From contig NZ_NIST01000001.1 in the NCBI RefSeq assembly GCF_002335745.1, positions 1,770,039-1,834,038 on the forward strand: a DNA stretch of 64,000 nt. The letters run 5' to 3'. Position numbers and translations under genes: made by a program. Source of the stretch: Evansella halocellulosilytica (GTDB lineage: Bacteria; Bacillota; Bacilli; Bacillales; Salisediminibacteriaceae). Positions 55,194-63,392 of this stretch are shown here, in pieces. The stretch's first letter is position 1; every line of letters begins with the position of its first letter. Under the pieces are notes generated by a model that was not told the origin of the DNA, ran no database searches, and saw only the letters and a program-made list of their open reading frames with translations.

Positions 55194-56057
55194 TTAAACG
55201 AAGTAAAAGACGAATCCTGAAATTGTTGACATACTTAAAACCGAAATGACAAACGCAACAATTAATTGTTTTTTAAAGATAGATTTTAATAATACTAATT
55301 CTGGTAAACTTGCACCAGCTGAGCTGATCATCATCGCCATTACTGGTCCGAGAGCCATCCCATTAACGATAAGTACTTGTGAGATCGGGATCATACTTGA
55401 TAAACGGATGTACAAAGGAATACCGACAACTGCTGCGATTGGAATGAGCCACCACGCATCACCGCCAAAATGAGCACTAATAAATTCTGCAGGAACGACT
55501 CCATGAATGATTGCTCCTACTCCAGCACCTATAAGTAAATATGGATATACTGTTTTCATTAGTCCCCACGTTTCTGCCCACGCAGCTTTCCAGGAAAAGC
55601 CTTTATTTTTTCGTTCATAACCTGTCATCACAACCTTCTTTACAAACCTTTTCACTCCTAGCTTTTCTAACGTTAATCCGATGATTAATGAAAGAGAAGC
55701 GGTAATGATGATATATATAATGGTTACTTTCCAGCCCATGATGACCGACATAATCGTAAGTATCGTTGGATCCAACACTGGAGAAGCAAATAAGAACACC
55801 ATGACAACACCGAAACGAACTTGGTTTTTCAATAAATTTACGACAATAGGTATCGTTGAGCACGAACAAAACGGGGTAATAAAGGCAAAAAAGAGTGCAA
55901 TGAAACTGGCGAAAATCGGATTGGAATTTTTTAAACGATGTTCCAGCTTCTCATAAGGGATGTATGCTTGCACAAGATTAAGTAAAAATGAGACCCCGAC
56001 AAATAAAATCGTTAATTGAGCTACAATCGTAACAAAATAGATAATCGTTTCTTTCAT
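55194..56057 (-). CDS. DUF318 permease (ArsP/YraQ-like), probable metalloid efflux
   Basis: 287 residues with eight or so helices. The first repeat carries FCSCSTIPIVVNLL (about residues 62-75), the cysteine motif of the family. The second repeat has VPAEFISAHFGGDAWWLIPI and PISQVLIVNGMALGPVMAMM. ArsP members export trivalent organoarsenicals; related SO_0444-type members are linked to Cu/Zn. Here the upstream ArsR-type repressor with a CxC site favours arsenic-type control. The start is preceded by AAAGGAGAC, and two ArsR-box palindromes lie 28-65 bases upstream. Confidence 0.85.
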   Translation of the reverse strand: MKETIIYFVTIVAQLTILFVGVSFLLNLVQAYIPYEKLEHRLKNSNPIFASFIALFFAFITPFCSCSTIPIVVNLLKNQVRFGVVMVFLFASPVLDPTILTIMSVIMGWKVTIIYIIITASLSLIIGLTLEKLGVKRFVKKVVMTGYERKNKGFSWKAAWAETWGLMKTVYPYLLIGAGVGAIIHGVVPAEFISAHFGGDAWWLIPIAAVVGIPLYIRLSSMIPISQVLIVNGMALGPVMAMMISSAGASLPELVLLKSIFKKQLIVAFVISVLSMSTISGFVFYFV

Positions 56058-56084
56058 ATAAATCGTCTCCTTTTTTATTTATAA

Positions 56085-56100
56085 ATCAAAATAATTTGAT
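56085..56100. promoter_or_regulatory. ArsR-box palindrome 1
   Basis: ATCAAAATAATTTGAT, arms ATCAAA/TTTGAT, 28 bases before the permease start. Same 16-base layout (ATCAA-N6-TTGAT) as the other two. Confidence 0.7.
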
Positions 56101-56106
56101 ATAAAC

Positions 56107-56122
56107 ATCAAAAAAAATTGAT
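56107..56122. promoter_or_regulatory. ArsR-box palindrome 2
   Basis: ATCAAAAAAAATTGAT, arms ATCAA/TTGAT, spaced 22 bases centre to centre from box 1, about two helical turns. Confidence 0.7.
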
Positions 56123-56155
56123 TAATAAAAGTAAATAATTGCCCAGCAGGAACAA

Positions 56156-56479
56156 TTACTTTGCTGGGCGGAATAGGCAACAGAGTTGTTCAGAAAGTAA
56201 ATGATCAATTACGTCGGTATTAACTCGATAATAGTTCCAAGTTCCTCTTTTTTCACGCAAGATAATATCTGCATCGAGCAAAATTTTTAAGTGGTAGGAC
56301 AATTTTGATTGGGGTAAATCGAGTATGTCTGTCAAATCACACACACATACTGAGCCTTGTTTACACAAAATTGATAATAAGTGGAGCCGTTTTTCATCAG
56401 CTAAAGCTTTAAATCGTTTTTCATAAAAAGAGAAATCAGGCGTTTCTTGATTCACTTCAATTGGAATTGTTAGTTTCAT
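56156..56479 (-). CDS. ArsR/SmtB family metalloregulator
   Basis: 107 residues, winged-helix repressor. The recognition region DILDLPQSKLSYHLKILLDA and wing REKRGTWNYYRVN are clear. The segment GSVCVCDLTDIL carries the CxC pair that binds As(III)/Sb(III) in ArsR proteins. Two more cysteines (QLCC) lie at the C-terminus and could add a thiolate. ATG start with AGGTGAGC upstream. It would repress itself and the permease through the matching ATCAA-N6-TTGAT sites and release them on metalloid binding. Confidence 0.92.
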   Translation of the reverse strand: MKLTIPIEVNQETPDFSFYEKRFKALADEKRLHLLSILCKQGSVCVCDLTDILDLPQSKLSYHLKILLDADIILREKRGTWNYYRVNTDVIDHLLSEQLCCLFRPAK

Positions 56480-56497
56480 GTTATGCTCACCTGCTAA

Positions 56498-56513
56498 ATC
56501 AATATTTTTTGAT
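56498..56513. promoter_or_regulatory. ArsR-box palindrome 3 (arsR autoregulation)
   Basis: ATCAATATTTTTTGAT, same arms and spacing as boxes 1 and 2. It starts 10 bases downstream of the arsR -10 element, so a bound repressor would cover the transcription start. Confidence 0.75.
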
Positions 56514-56523
56514 GTTTGACTTT

Positions 56524-56552
56524 ATCATACTACCAGCTTTTACTAAAATCAA
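56524..56552 (-). promoter_or_regulatory. arsR promoter
   Basis: Minus strand -35 TTGATT (56552-56547), 17-base spacer, -10 TATGAT (56529-56524). Confidence 0.7.
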
Positions 56553-56599
56553 GTCCGGAAAACCATTTTTTTTTTGATTATATTCTTTGTAAACCACGT

Positions 56600-57386
56600 A
56601 AACCACAGGCTCTGCCTGTGTGAAAATAAATCTTTAAGGGTTGTATTCGTGAGATTTCTTTAAAAGTAACGAATAGTTGGAAGGTATCTGCTTGCTTTCA
56701 CCCCAGGGCACAAGTGCGACATCCGCTCTTACTTCACTTTGTTCGTATTCACGGTGTCTTCTTTGCCACGGATGAACGGTTGAGCTACTTCGATCAAGCT
56801 CGAAGGGATCTCAACTCGTCCGTTTTTCCGTAGGAAAGAGCTTTACTTCTTCGAAAATACACCGATTTGTCTCGACGGATAATCTGCAGAGCCATACTAG
56901 TAGAGGAAGAGACAGTCCCAGTACCTTCCACCTTTTGATGGCAACTTTATATGCGTTATGTCATTTATAATCTTAAAAGATGGATACGATATGAACATAA
57001 ATATCTTTGATAACAAAAGCCCATTCCCATTTAAATGAGATAAAAATGAGCAGAGATAAATTTCCCACAACGTTTTTTCTTCTATTAGTATGTCATTTAA
57101 CTATCATCATGTACTCGAAAGAGCGCTAGGCGGTGACTCAGGCGGGAAAAGCAATCGACGAAAATCCCCTAGGTGCATACAGTGTGGCACCTAGGAAGTT
57201 GAGGCATTGCCCGCTGAAAGCGTCCGCCTTATAGCGATTTCGAATTCTATATGATTATGAAAAGGGATGTCCTCAAAATTCTTTTGGCACGGACCAAATG
57301 AATAAGGTCCCTTAAGGGACTCTGGTGGTAAAGTGCCCTTATAGGGCGAAATGAAAACCACCCGTTTTACGGGCGGATACTTATTT
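56600..57386 (+). repeat. interspersed repeat R2, copy B (non-coding, about 790 bases)
   Basis: Second copy of the element at 42158, same orientation. Starts at the same CACAGGC-TCT-GCCTGTG hairpin and ends at a GGATACTTATTT motif shared with copy A. Module 1 is closed by TGGAAGGTA (56678-56686) with TACCTTCCA (56932-56940). The module 2 hairpin 57168-57195 has arms CCTAGGTGC/GCACCTAGG. Near the end it has ~45 bases not in copy A, with two extra small hairpins (GTCCC/GGGAC and GCCCT/AGGGC). It fills almost the whole gap between arsR and the next acetyltransferase gene. Confidence 0.85.
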
Positions 57387-57458
57387 AACAAATAGTTAGA
57401 GGAACAGATACTATTACGTTGAATTTATACAATTGAAAAAGAAAAAAGTGGGGGATTC

Positions 57459-57965
57459 ATGTTGGACATAAGATTAATCGATCAAATGGATGCAGAAGAA
57501 TACAAGAGATTACGGCTGCAAGCGCTGAAAACGAATCCAGAAGCATTTGCCTCAAGCTATGAAGAAGAGTATGACAATTCAGTAGAGTTTTATCAGAATG
57601 GGCTTCAATCCAATTATTCATACAGCTTTGGTGCATTTGAGGAAAATAAACTAGTCGGGACAGTGTCAATGATAAGAGAAACAAAACAAAAGATGAGTCA
57701 CCGGGCAAATATTTTTGCGATGTATGTCACTCCGGCAATGCGCGGGTACGGACTAGGAAAAAAGTTAATGCAAAAGGCAGTCGATCAAGCCAAACAATTA
57801 GACGGAGTGGAGCAAATCTATTTAACAGTTGTCACAAAAAATAGTGCGGCGAAACGGCTGTATGCTTCATTAGGATTTGAGACATTTGGACATGACAGGC
57901 AAGCATTATACGTTAATGGTACATATTTAGATGAAGAACTTATGGTTTTATTTTTGTCCGACTAA
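57459..57965 (+). CDS. GNAT family N-acetyltransferase
   Basis: 168 residues with a standard GNAT core: IFAMYVTPAMRGYGLGKKLM (acetyl-CoA loop RGYGLG), then YLTVVTKNSAAKRLYASLGF (motif B). N-terminal half IRLIDQMDAEEYKRLRLQAL and FASSYEEEYD is common to many Bacillus GNATs of unknown substrate. The start ATG is preceded by AAGTGGGGG. Monocistronic, followed by a terminator. The 317 bases downstream hold that terminator and the promoter region of the M23 gene. Confidence 0.9.
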   Translation: MLDIRLIDQMDAEEYKRLRLQALKTNPEAFASSYEEEYDNSVEFYQNGLQSNYSYSFGAFEENKLVGTVSMIRETKQKMSHRANIFAMYVTPAMRGYGLGKKLMQKAVDQAKQLDGVEQIYLTVVTKNSAAKRLYASLGFETFGHDRQALYVNGTYLDEELMVLFLSD

Positions 57966-58088
57966 ATTTTTTTAAACCTATGGATAATAGATAAAGGTAG
58001 CACGAAAATATAAGGGTTTCGAGGATAACACAATTCGCTTGCTGAGAATCTTTTAACGAAAAGACTTATAATTGCTGATGAATGATAG

Positions 58089-58130
58089 GAAAGGAGGAGG
58101 AGAGACCATTTCTCTCGCCTTCTTTTTTTG
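58089..58130 (+). terminator. terminator between the GNAT and M23 genes
   Basis: A G/A-rich left arm containing GGAGGAGAGA pairs with TCTCTCGCCTTC, followed by seven T residues. Confidence 0.65.
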
Positions 58131-58282
58131 GTTGAAAACCTTTCGAACTATGATGATGCCTATTTTTGCAATTCAAAAAAAGAATGGTAGAATGTATAAC
58201 TGGAGTTTGACATCTTTTGATAGATTACTAGGATTTTAATAAAAGGAGGCGAGCCCTTCGCTCTAGCTGTAAGGGATAAGTT

Positions 58283-59218
58283 TTGCGAAAAAAGAATCCA
58301 GAGAAAAATTCATGGACGATTATGTTATCAACTGGTCCACAATCGTCGGTGAAAAAATTTAAATTTTCAAAAAGACTTTTTTACACTAGCCTTACCTTCG
58401 TATGTTTCTTATTGATCACGGTTGTTGGCCTTACATATTTTATTAACGATTTGACGGCAACACAATCAAAGCTGCATACCAAAATTGAGCAGCAACAAAC
58501 AGAAATGGAAGAAGTACAAAATGAGAATCTCGCACTATATGAAGAAGCATCAGCTGTACAGGAAACGATTGAAGAATTTAAGGAATTCGAAGCGCGTCTT
58601 AGTGAAATGAATTTGGAGATGCCTGTCGATCTAGAAGGCTCAGATGGAAGTGGAGGAATTGAACTTCCAGAAGGATCTACTGCTGAAGAATATAGCAGTG
58701 AGGTGTTTGATAATTTATTGGAGCTACGTGATCAGCTGCCAGAACTGATGGATGATTTTGAGAGCACAATGGCATCACTCATTGAATACGAAGAACAATT
58801 ACGTACAGTGCCTACGCTTTTTCCTGCTGAAGAAGGACGAATTTCTTCAGAATATGGTAACAGAAGAGACCCTATCACACAGTGGACACGTTTTCACTCT
58901 GGTACTGATATTGCAGCCCCTCTTGAAACGAGAATTTATGCAGCAGCTGACGGGACGGTCACCCATGCCGGTAGACATGGCGGTTATGGAGAAACAGTCA
59001 TTATCGATCACGGTGAGACGTATGAAACATTATATGCCCATTTAAATTCAATTGAAGTTTCAGTCGGTGATGAGGTGAAAAAAGGTGATGATATTGGCGG
59101 TATGGGAACGACAGGACGCAGCACAGGTGTTCACCTTCATTACGAGATTAAAAGAAATGGGGAGCATATCGATCCGTATTTATACATGACCTTCCATCAA
59201 AGAGAAGAAGATGAATAA
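58283..59218 (+). CDS. M23 family peptidoglycan endopeptidase
   Basis: 311 residues. A cytoplasmic basic N-terminus, one membrane helix (~residues 33-55), a coiled coil (~56-105, QSKLHTKIEQQQTEMEEVQN), and a LytM/M23 domain (~190-305). Zinc and catalytic residues: FHSGTDIAAP (HxxxD), then YAHLNS and GVHLHYEI (HxH). Cleaves peptide cross-links outside the cell. TTG start with AAGGGAT upstream. A possible promoter is TTGACA (58207) with TAGGAT (58229). The bactofilin gene follows 27 bases downstream; this pairing recurs in many bacteria, where bactofilin positions the enzyme. Confidence 0.9.
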   Translation: MRKKNPEKNSWTIMLSTGPQSSVKKFKFSKRLFYTSLTFVCFLLITVVGLTYFINDLTATQSKLHTKIEQQQTEMEEVQNENLALYEEASAVQETIEEFKEFEARLSEMNLEMPVDLEGSDGSGGIELPEGSTAEEYSSEVFDNLLELRDQLPELMDDFESTMASLIEYEEQLRTVPTLFPAEEGRISSEYGNRRDPITQWTRFHSGTDIAAPLETRIYAAADGTVTHAGRHGGYGETVIIDHGETYETLYAHLNSIEVSVGDEVKKGDDIGGMGTTGRSTGVHLHYEIKRNGEHIDPYLYMTFHQREEDE

Positions 59219-59245
59219 TTAAACGCTTAGAGGAGAGAAAGTGAC

Positions 59246-59674
59246 ATGTTTTCAAATAAGAAAGATGAAAAGAAATTAAATGAAATATCAACTGTGGTCG
59301 GCGAAGAAACAACTTTTACAGGTACACTGGAGGTGAATTCGAGTATTCGTATTGACGGAAAAGTGTTTGGAGAAGTGAAGTGTTATGGAGATGTTACTTT
59401 AGGCAAGGAAGGATATGTTGAAAATGATTTGAAAGCGCGTAATTTATTTTTAGCTGGAAAAATTCAAGGAAACGTCAAAGTAGAAGGTAAAATACATATT
59501 TATGATTCAGGCAGGTTAGACGGGAAAGCAGAGATGAGCACGATCATTATTGATGAAAATGGCTATTTTAACGGTGAGAGCAAGATGCACGTTGATACTG
59601 ATCATACCGGAAAAACCGGAGGAGAAAAGGCGAAGAAAAAAGAGGAAGCAAATATAGAGCAGCCTCAACCATAA
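59246..59674 (+). CDS. bactofilin (polymer-forming cytoskeletal protein)
   Basis: 142 residues. Residues ~18-110 form the bactofilin beta-helix: FTGTLEVNSSIRIDGKVFGE, GKEGYVENDLKARNLFLAGK and GNVKVEGKIHIYDSGRLDGK show the repeating strand-turn pattern. The C-terminal tail is charged and Lys/Glu-rich. Bactofilins polymerise without nucleotide on the inner membrane face and recruit wall enzymes. GGAGAGAAAG precedes ATG. Cotranscribed with the membrane-anchored M23 peptidase and ended by a terminator. Confidence 0.94.
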   Translation: MFSNKKDEKKLNEISTVVGEETTFTGTLEVNSSIRIDGKVFGEVKCYGDVTLGKEGYVENDLKARNLFLAGKIQGNVKVEGKIHIYDSGRLDGKAEMSTIIIDENGYFNGESKMHVDTDHTGKTGGEKAKKKEEANIEQPQP

Positions 59675-59686
59675 AGAGTTTTAAGG

Positions 59687-59716
59687 CCCCCTCACATGAT
59701 GAGGAGGTTTTTTATT
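59687..59716 (+). terminator. terminator after bactofilin
   Basis: Stem CCCCTCA/TGAGGAGG (one mismatch) followed by TTTTTTATTT. Confidence 0.75.
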
Positions 59717-59774
59717 TAGGTTTAAGAGGAGAAAAATGGGTATTTGTGCAATTATCAAGGAAAAATGAACCAGA

Positions 59775-59820
59775 TTGACACTCCCATGTCTAAAGGCGGG
59801 CTACGACCTTCATGGGATTT
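59775..59820 (+). repeat. possible relict right end of an IS200/IS605-type element
   Basis: TGACACTCCCATGTCTAAAG ... CATGGGATTTCTCG resembles the subterminal hairpin (CTCCCATG / CATGGGATT) found at right ends of IS605/IS1341-type elements in Bacillaceae. No transposase or TnpB frame is nearby. Recognition is from memory, so the call is weak. The rest of the 328-base gap holds a hairpin CGTCCA/TGGACG (59823-59851) and the yitT promoter. Confidence 0.35.
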
Positions 59821-59930
59821 CTCGTCCAGAAAAATCTGTAAATCTTGGACGACATACGGAAGAAAGAATAGCATCTAGCAACAAAAGACGAGGTATTTCT
59901 AATCATTTTCCTCTATTGAAAAAAATTGTA

Positions 59931-59960
59931 TTGACTTCGTTTTCGAATGAGCACTATAAT
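59931..59960 (+). promoter_or_regulatory. promoter of the YitT-family gene
   Basis: TTGACT (59931-59936), 18-base spacer, TATAAT (59955-59960), 42 bases before the start codon. Confidence 0.8.
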
Positions 59961-60002
59961 TCATGAGGTATTTATAAAAACGTCTAAAAATGGGGTGTTC
60001 AC

Positions 60003-60824
60003 ATGAAGAACCGTTTATATAAATTAACTGTAATTTTTGTTGCTTCGATCGTGCTCGGTTTTGCTTTTAATGTGTTCCTGCTTCCTCATGAAGTGTTAAC
60101 TGGTGGAGTTACAGGACTCGCTATGGTTTTCGGACTGTTATCTCCTATTAATACTGGAATATGGATCGTTATTCTCAATATACCGATCCTCGTTATTGGC
60201 TGGAAGAAGCTAGGGAAAGAATTTATAGCAAATAGTTTTTTCTCTGTATTCGTTACATCCGTCTCAATGCTATATATTCCAGTCGTTAGAGTGACTGAAG
60301 ATGCGCTGCTTTCCTCTGTTTTTGGTGGTGTGATTGCCGGGATTGCGATTGGACTCATTGTTAGATTTTACGGCTCAACTGGCGGGTTTGATGTGATTGG
60401 TCTCTTGTTAACAAAAAAACATGATATTCCCTTAGGAGGTCTAATCTTTGCATTAAATAGTGGTGTCGTCTTTATTTCAGGCTTTGTTTTTGCATGGGAA
60501 TTAGCGCTGTACACAATGGCATCAATTTATATAACCGGGATTGTCATTGACCGTATTCATACGCGTCACATAAAAGTAAGCTTAATGGTTGTTACCGATC
60601 GTGGCGATGAACTGAAAAGTGAACTGCTTAGCAATTTAGTTCGTGGAATTACGGTTATCGAAGGGCAAGGCGCATATTCAAAAGCAAGGCGGGAAGTGCT
60701 GTATACTGTCATATCAAGGTATGAGCTTGCCACAGTCACAGCCCTAATTAAAGAAGCCGATCCAAATGCCTTTGTCAGTGTAAGCGAAACGCTAGAAGTA
60801 ATGGGTAACTTTAGAAGAGAATGA
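60003..60824 (+). CDS. YitT family membrane protein
   Basis: 273 residues. Five helices in the N-terminal ~180 residues, with the typical FNVFLLPHEVLTGGVTGLAM and FYGSTGGFDVIGLLLTKKHD motifs, then a cytoplasmic DUF2179 domain (~190-270, RGITVIEGQGAYSKARREVL). Transport of an unknown solute is suggested for the family, but function is not established. ATG start follows a GGGGTGTTC site. It has a strong promoter of its own, and hairpin H5 starts at its stop codon. Confidence 0.9.
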   Translation: MKNRLYKLTVIFVASIVLGFAFNVFLLPHEVLTGGVTGLAMVFGLLSPINTGIWIVILNIPILVIGWKKLGKEFIANSFFSVFVTSVSMLYIPVVRVTEDALLSSVFGGVIAGIAIGLIVRFYGSTGGFDVIGLLLTKKHDIPLGGLIFALNSGVVFISGFVFAWELALYTMASIYITGIVIDRIHTRHIKVSLMVVTDRGDELKSELLSNLVRGITVIEGQGAYSKARREVLYTVISRYELATVTALIKEADPNAFVSVSETLEVMGNFRRE

Positions 60825-60870
60825 TTACACAAAATTGTCGGGAACCAGGTCCCGCACAATTTTGTGTAAT
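60824..60870. repeat. long hairpin H5 with a GGGAACCAGGTCCC-type core
   Basis: Outer 15-bp perfect stem (ATTACACAAAATTGT / ACAATTTTGTGTAAT) surrounds an imperfectly palindromic centre CGGGAACCAGGTCCCG. It starts on the last base of the yitT stop codon. Layout mirrors H1-H4, with constant-looking core and locus-specific arms, but the core differs. Confidence 0.75.
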
Positions 60871-61046
60871 TTTGTGTGAAGAATGTTCTTCGGTAAAATT
60901 CGAGGGCATTCTTCTTTTTTGTATAATCAGAAAACATATGGACATTTGAAGAACGTCGACTATTGGTGATAAACCATTTTTTTTTGCAGGAATTTTTATG
61001 TGAATGACGTATAGGTTAAACAATGGAGAAAAGGAGCAGATAAATA

Positions 61047-61484
61047 ATGGGAGAAATAAAAATTAACGAACTTAGCACTGAGCAGGAGGTGGTGTCAGCA
61101 TATCCAGTCATGAGCCAATTAAGGTCACATTTATCTGAAGAAAAATATGTTGAGCTTGTCCTTGATGCACAGGCAAATGATCAGTATAAAATGTTCGCTT
61201 TATATGAGAGTGGAGAGATTGCGGCCGTGACCGGGTTTAAGCCAATGATTACACTCTATTACGGTCGGTTCGTCTGGGTATGCGACTTAGTTACGGACAG
61301 TGTGAGACGTTCAAACGGCTATGGTGAAAAATTGCTGTCGTTTGTTCATCATTGGGCAAAAGAAAACGGCTATGAAAGTGTCGCCTTATCTTCAGGTTTG
61401 CAGCGAGAAGATGCCCACCGTTTTTATGAAGAGAAAATGGACTATAAAAGAGTCAGCTATGTTTTTAAAAAGGAAGTAAAATAG
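61047..61484 (+). CDS. GNAT family N-acetyltransferase
   Basis: 145 residues. Helical N-terminus ([20 protein letters not shown]), core strand [20 protein letters not shown] with the acetyl-CoA loop [10 protein letters not shown], then [20 protein letters not shown]. Very like Bacillus GNATs that begin with this Y-P-V-M-x-x-L-R motif. Substrate unknown. AAAGGAG lies upstream of ATG. It is the first of a run of small acetyltransferase/VOC/Nudix genes on one strand. Confidence 0.9.
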   Translation: MGEIKINELSTEQEVVSAYPVMSQLRSHLSEEKYVELVLDAQANDQYKMFALYESGEIAAVTGFKPMITLYYGRFVWVCDLVTDSVRRSNGYGEKLLSFVHHWAKENGYESVALSSGLQREDAHRFYEEKMDYKRVSYVFKKEVK

Positions 61485-61612
61485 ATGTTTTCTGAATTAG
61501 GTCATTCGTGAGGTAAGACGTCCCGTTCTGCACAACAAAATATTGCCATTTTTATAAGGTTATGCTCAAGTAAAAGTTAAAAATTCACGCGAAGGAAGAG
61601 GCGGGGAGCTTC

Positions 61613-62071
61613 ATGATACAGATTAGCAAGGTTATACCGAAAACAGACGGATTTGAAGAAGCGGTACACGAATTTTGGAAGCAATGGGGAAATGAGAAAA
61701 ACTACGATCTATACTATGATTGCATCGTTCATTCAGCTGATGCTGAAGATGCGATTCCGAGTTTTTATGTAGCGAAGAAAGACGAGAGGATTGTCGGCAC
61801 ATATGCACTCATTCGCAATGACTTCATCAGTCGGCAAGATTTATTCCCATGGCTTGCTTGTTTGTATGTCTCTCCTGAATGCCGCGGCCAGCAGCTTGGC
61901 AAACGGCTTCTTGGTCATGCGTGTGAAGAAGCCGCGAACTATGGCTTTCATCACCTTTATTTAAGTACAGATTTAGAAGGGTATTATGAAAAATACGACT
62001 GGACACATATTGCAAAAGGGTATGGTGTAGGAGGAGGAAATATTAAAATTTACCAAAAAGCGACGAGGTGA
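61613..62071 (+). CDS. GNAT family N-acetyltransferase
   Basis: 152 residues. Acetyl-CoA loop CLYVSPECRGQQLGKRLLGH, then AANYGFHHLYLSTDLEGYYE and the tail KYDWTHIAKGYGVGG, which recalls GNATs acting on small amines or antibiotics. Substrate not determinable. ATG preceded by GGCGGGGAG. The broken GNAT gene follows 24 bases downstream. Confidence 0.9.
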   Translation: MIQISKVIPKTDGFEEAVHEFWKQWGNEKNYDLYYDCIVHSADAEDAIPSFYVAKKDERIVGTYALIRNDFISRQDLFPWLACLYVSPECRGQQLGKRLLGHACEEAANYGFHHLYLSTDLEGYYEKYDWTHIAKGYGVGGGNIKIYQKATR

Positions 62072-62095
62072 TCCGTTGTAAGAGGTGACCAAACG

Positions 62096-62556
62096 ATGAC
62101 CTATTTCATTCAAATAATAACTCAAGAGCAAGCGGAAGAGATCGCCTACAACTGGCATTATGATGGGATGTACACCTTCTATGATTGGAAGCAGATGAAG
62201 AGGATTTAGATAAGGAAAGCAGAGGAGACGATTATTACGCTGTTTTAGAAAAGAAAGAATTGGTCGGTTTCTTTAGTTTTCACAAACTAGAGCATGAAAT
62301 CATTGATAGTGGATTAGGTATGCATCCTCATTTCACTGGGAAAGGGAATGGTGCTTGTTTTGTCAAAGCTGGCTTAGCATTTGCTGAAAAATTGTATTCT
62401 CCATCCAAAATCACGTTATCTGTCGCAACGTTTAACGAAAGGGCGATCAAGGTCTACGATTACATTGGTTTTAAGCCGATAAGAACGTATTTCCAAGAAA
62501 CAAACGGCGGAAATTATGAATTTTTAATAATGGAAAAAAAGAAGGAGCTATTGTGA
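62096..62556 (+). pseudogene. GNAT acetyltransferase broken by a one-base deletion
   Basis: From ATG 62096 (after AAGAGGTGA) the protein reads MTYFIQIITQEQAEEIAYNW, then YDGMYTFYD, and then shifts frame near 62184. The continuation in another frame (MEADEEDLDKESRGDDYYAV ... FNERAIKVYDYIGFKPI) is exactly what the family has next. Inserting one A between TATGAT and TGGAAGC restores a single ~150-residue GNAT. The downstream part starting at TTG 62185 lacks the N-terminal strands and a ribosome site. A sequencing error is the main alternative. Confidence 0.8.
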
Positions 62557-62933
62557 TGAAGTTGTACCGAGTCATTTTGCCAGTTTCGAATATTGAGAAG
62601 GCAACAGCGTTTTACGAGACCATTTTAGAAATGCCCGGTAAAAAGGTGTCAAATGGCCGACATTACTTCAATTGTGATGGAACTGTGCTCGCTTGCTTTG
62701 ATCCACAAGCTGATGGTGACAGTTTTCAAGCTGTCCCGAACCCAGACCATATTTACCTTTCTGTTAACAATTTAGAACATACATAGTCACTCGTGAAAAA
62801 TTCAGAGGCACCCTACGTGGAAAATGAGATTCAAACTCGTCCGTGGGGAGAAAGATCCTTTTATGCAAAAGATCCTTTCGGGAACCCACTCTGTTTTGTT
62901 GATGAAAAAACGATGTTTACCGGAGAAAAATAA
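62553..62933 (+). pseudogene. VOC family protein with in-frame amber codon
   Basis: MMKLYRVILPVSNIEKATAF, then ...YLSVNNLEHT, then TAG (62784-62786), and in the same frame SLVKNSEAPYVENEIQTRPW and GERSFYAKDPFGNPLCFVDE. The second half carries the C-terminal beta-alpha-beta-beta unit with the GERSFYAKDPFGNP motif of VOC proteins, so it is clearly one ~125-residue gene with a premature stop. It overlaps the broken GNAT end by four bases. Confidence 0.8.
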
Positions 62934-63013
62934 ATTTTTTTTCGTCGATTTGTAAGAAATCACTCTAGCTTTTCGTTATCGTTAATAACTTGTAAATAAA
63001 GGAGTGTTTTTTA

Positions 63014-63367
63014 GTGGCGATCATAGAAAAGGTAGATACGATCTGTTTAACTGTACAACAACTGGAGAAAGCAACTAGCTGGTATGAGGAAGTGCTCGGC
63101 TTAACTGTCGGATTTAAAGGGGAAGGATACTGTATTTTAAACATTCCGGGCGGAGGAATCCCGTTGACTCTTGAAGAAAAGAAAGGGGATAAAGCTGAAG
63201 GGTACAGCACGTATCCGATCTTTTTCACGAAAGATATTGAGTCCTCTTATACGGCATTAAAAGAGAAGAAAGTTAAAATGAGTGAACGTCAAAGTGACGG
63301 GACGAATCATTTTTTTGACTTGTATGATCTGGATGGTAACCGACTGCAAATATGTTATTGGACATAA
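63014..63367 (+). CDS. VOC (glyoxalase/bleomycin-resistance) family protein
   Basis: 117 residues with the paired beta-alpha-beta-beta-beta units of the vicinal-oxygen-chelate fold: VDTICLTVQQLEKATSWYEE at the N-terminus and FFDLYDLDGNRLQICYW at the end. The usual metal residues (His/Glu) are only partly recognisable; the N-terminal metal His is replaced by Cys (TICLTV). Function unknown. GTG start with AAAGGAG about 9 bases upstream. Confidence 0.88.
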   Translation: MAIIEKVDTICLTVQQLEKATSWYEEVLGLTVGFKGEGYCILNIPGGGIPLTLEEKKGDKAEGYSTYPIFFTKDIESSYTALKEKKVKMSERQSDGTNHFFDLYDLDGNRLQICYWT

Positions 63368-63392
63368 ATGACAACAGCTGGATGAGGGGAAA

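Noticed and set aside
59720-59960. Riboswitch upstream of yitT
   Set aside because: The hairpins lie upstream of the -10/-35 at 59931-59960, so they are not in the yitT leader.
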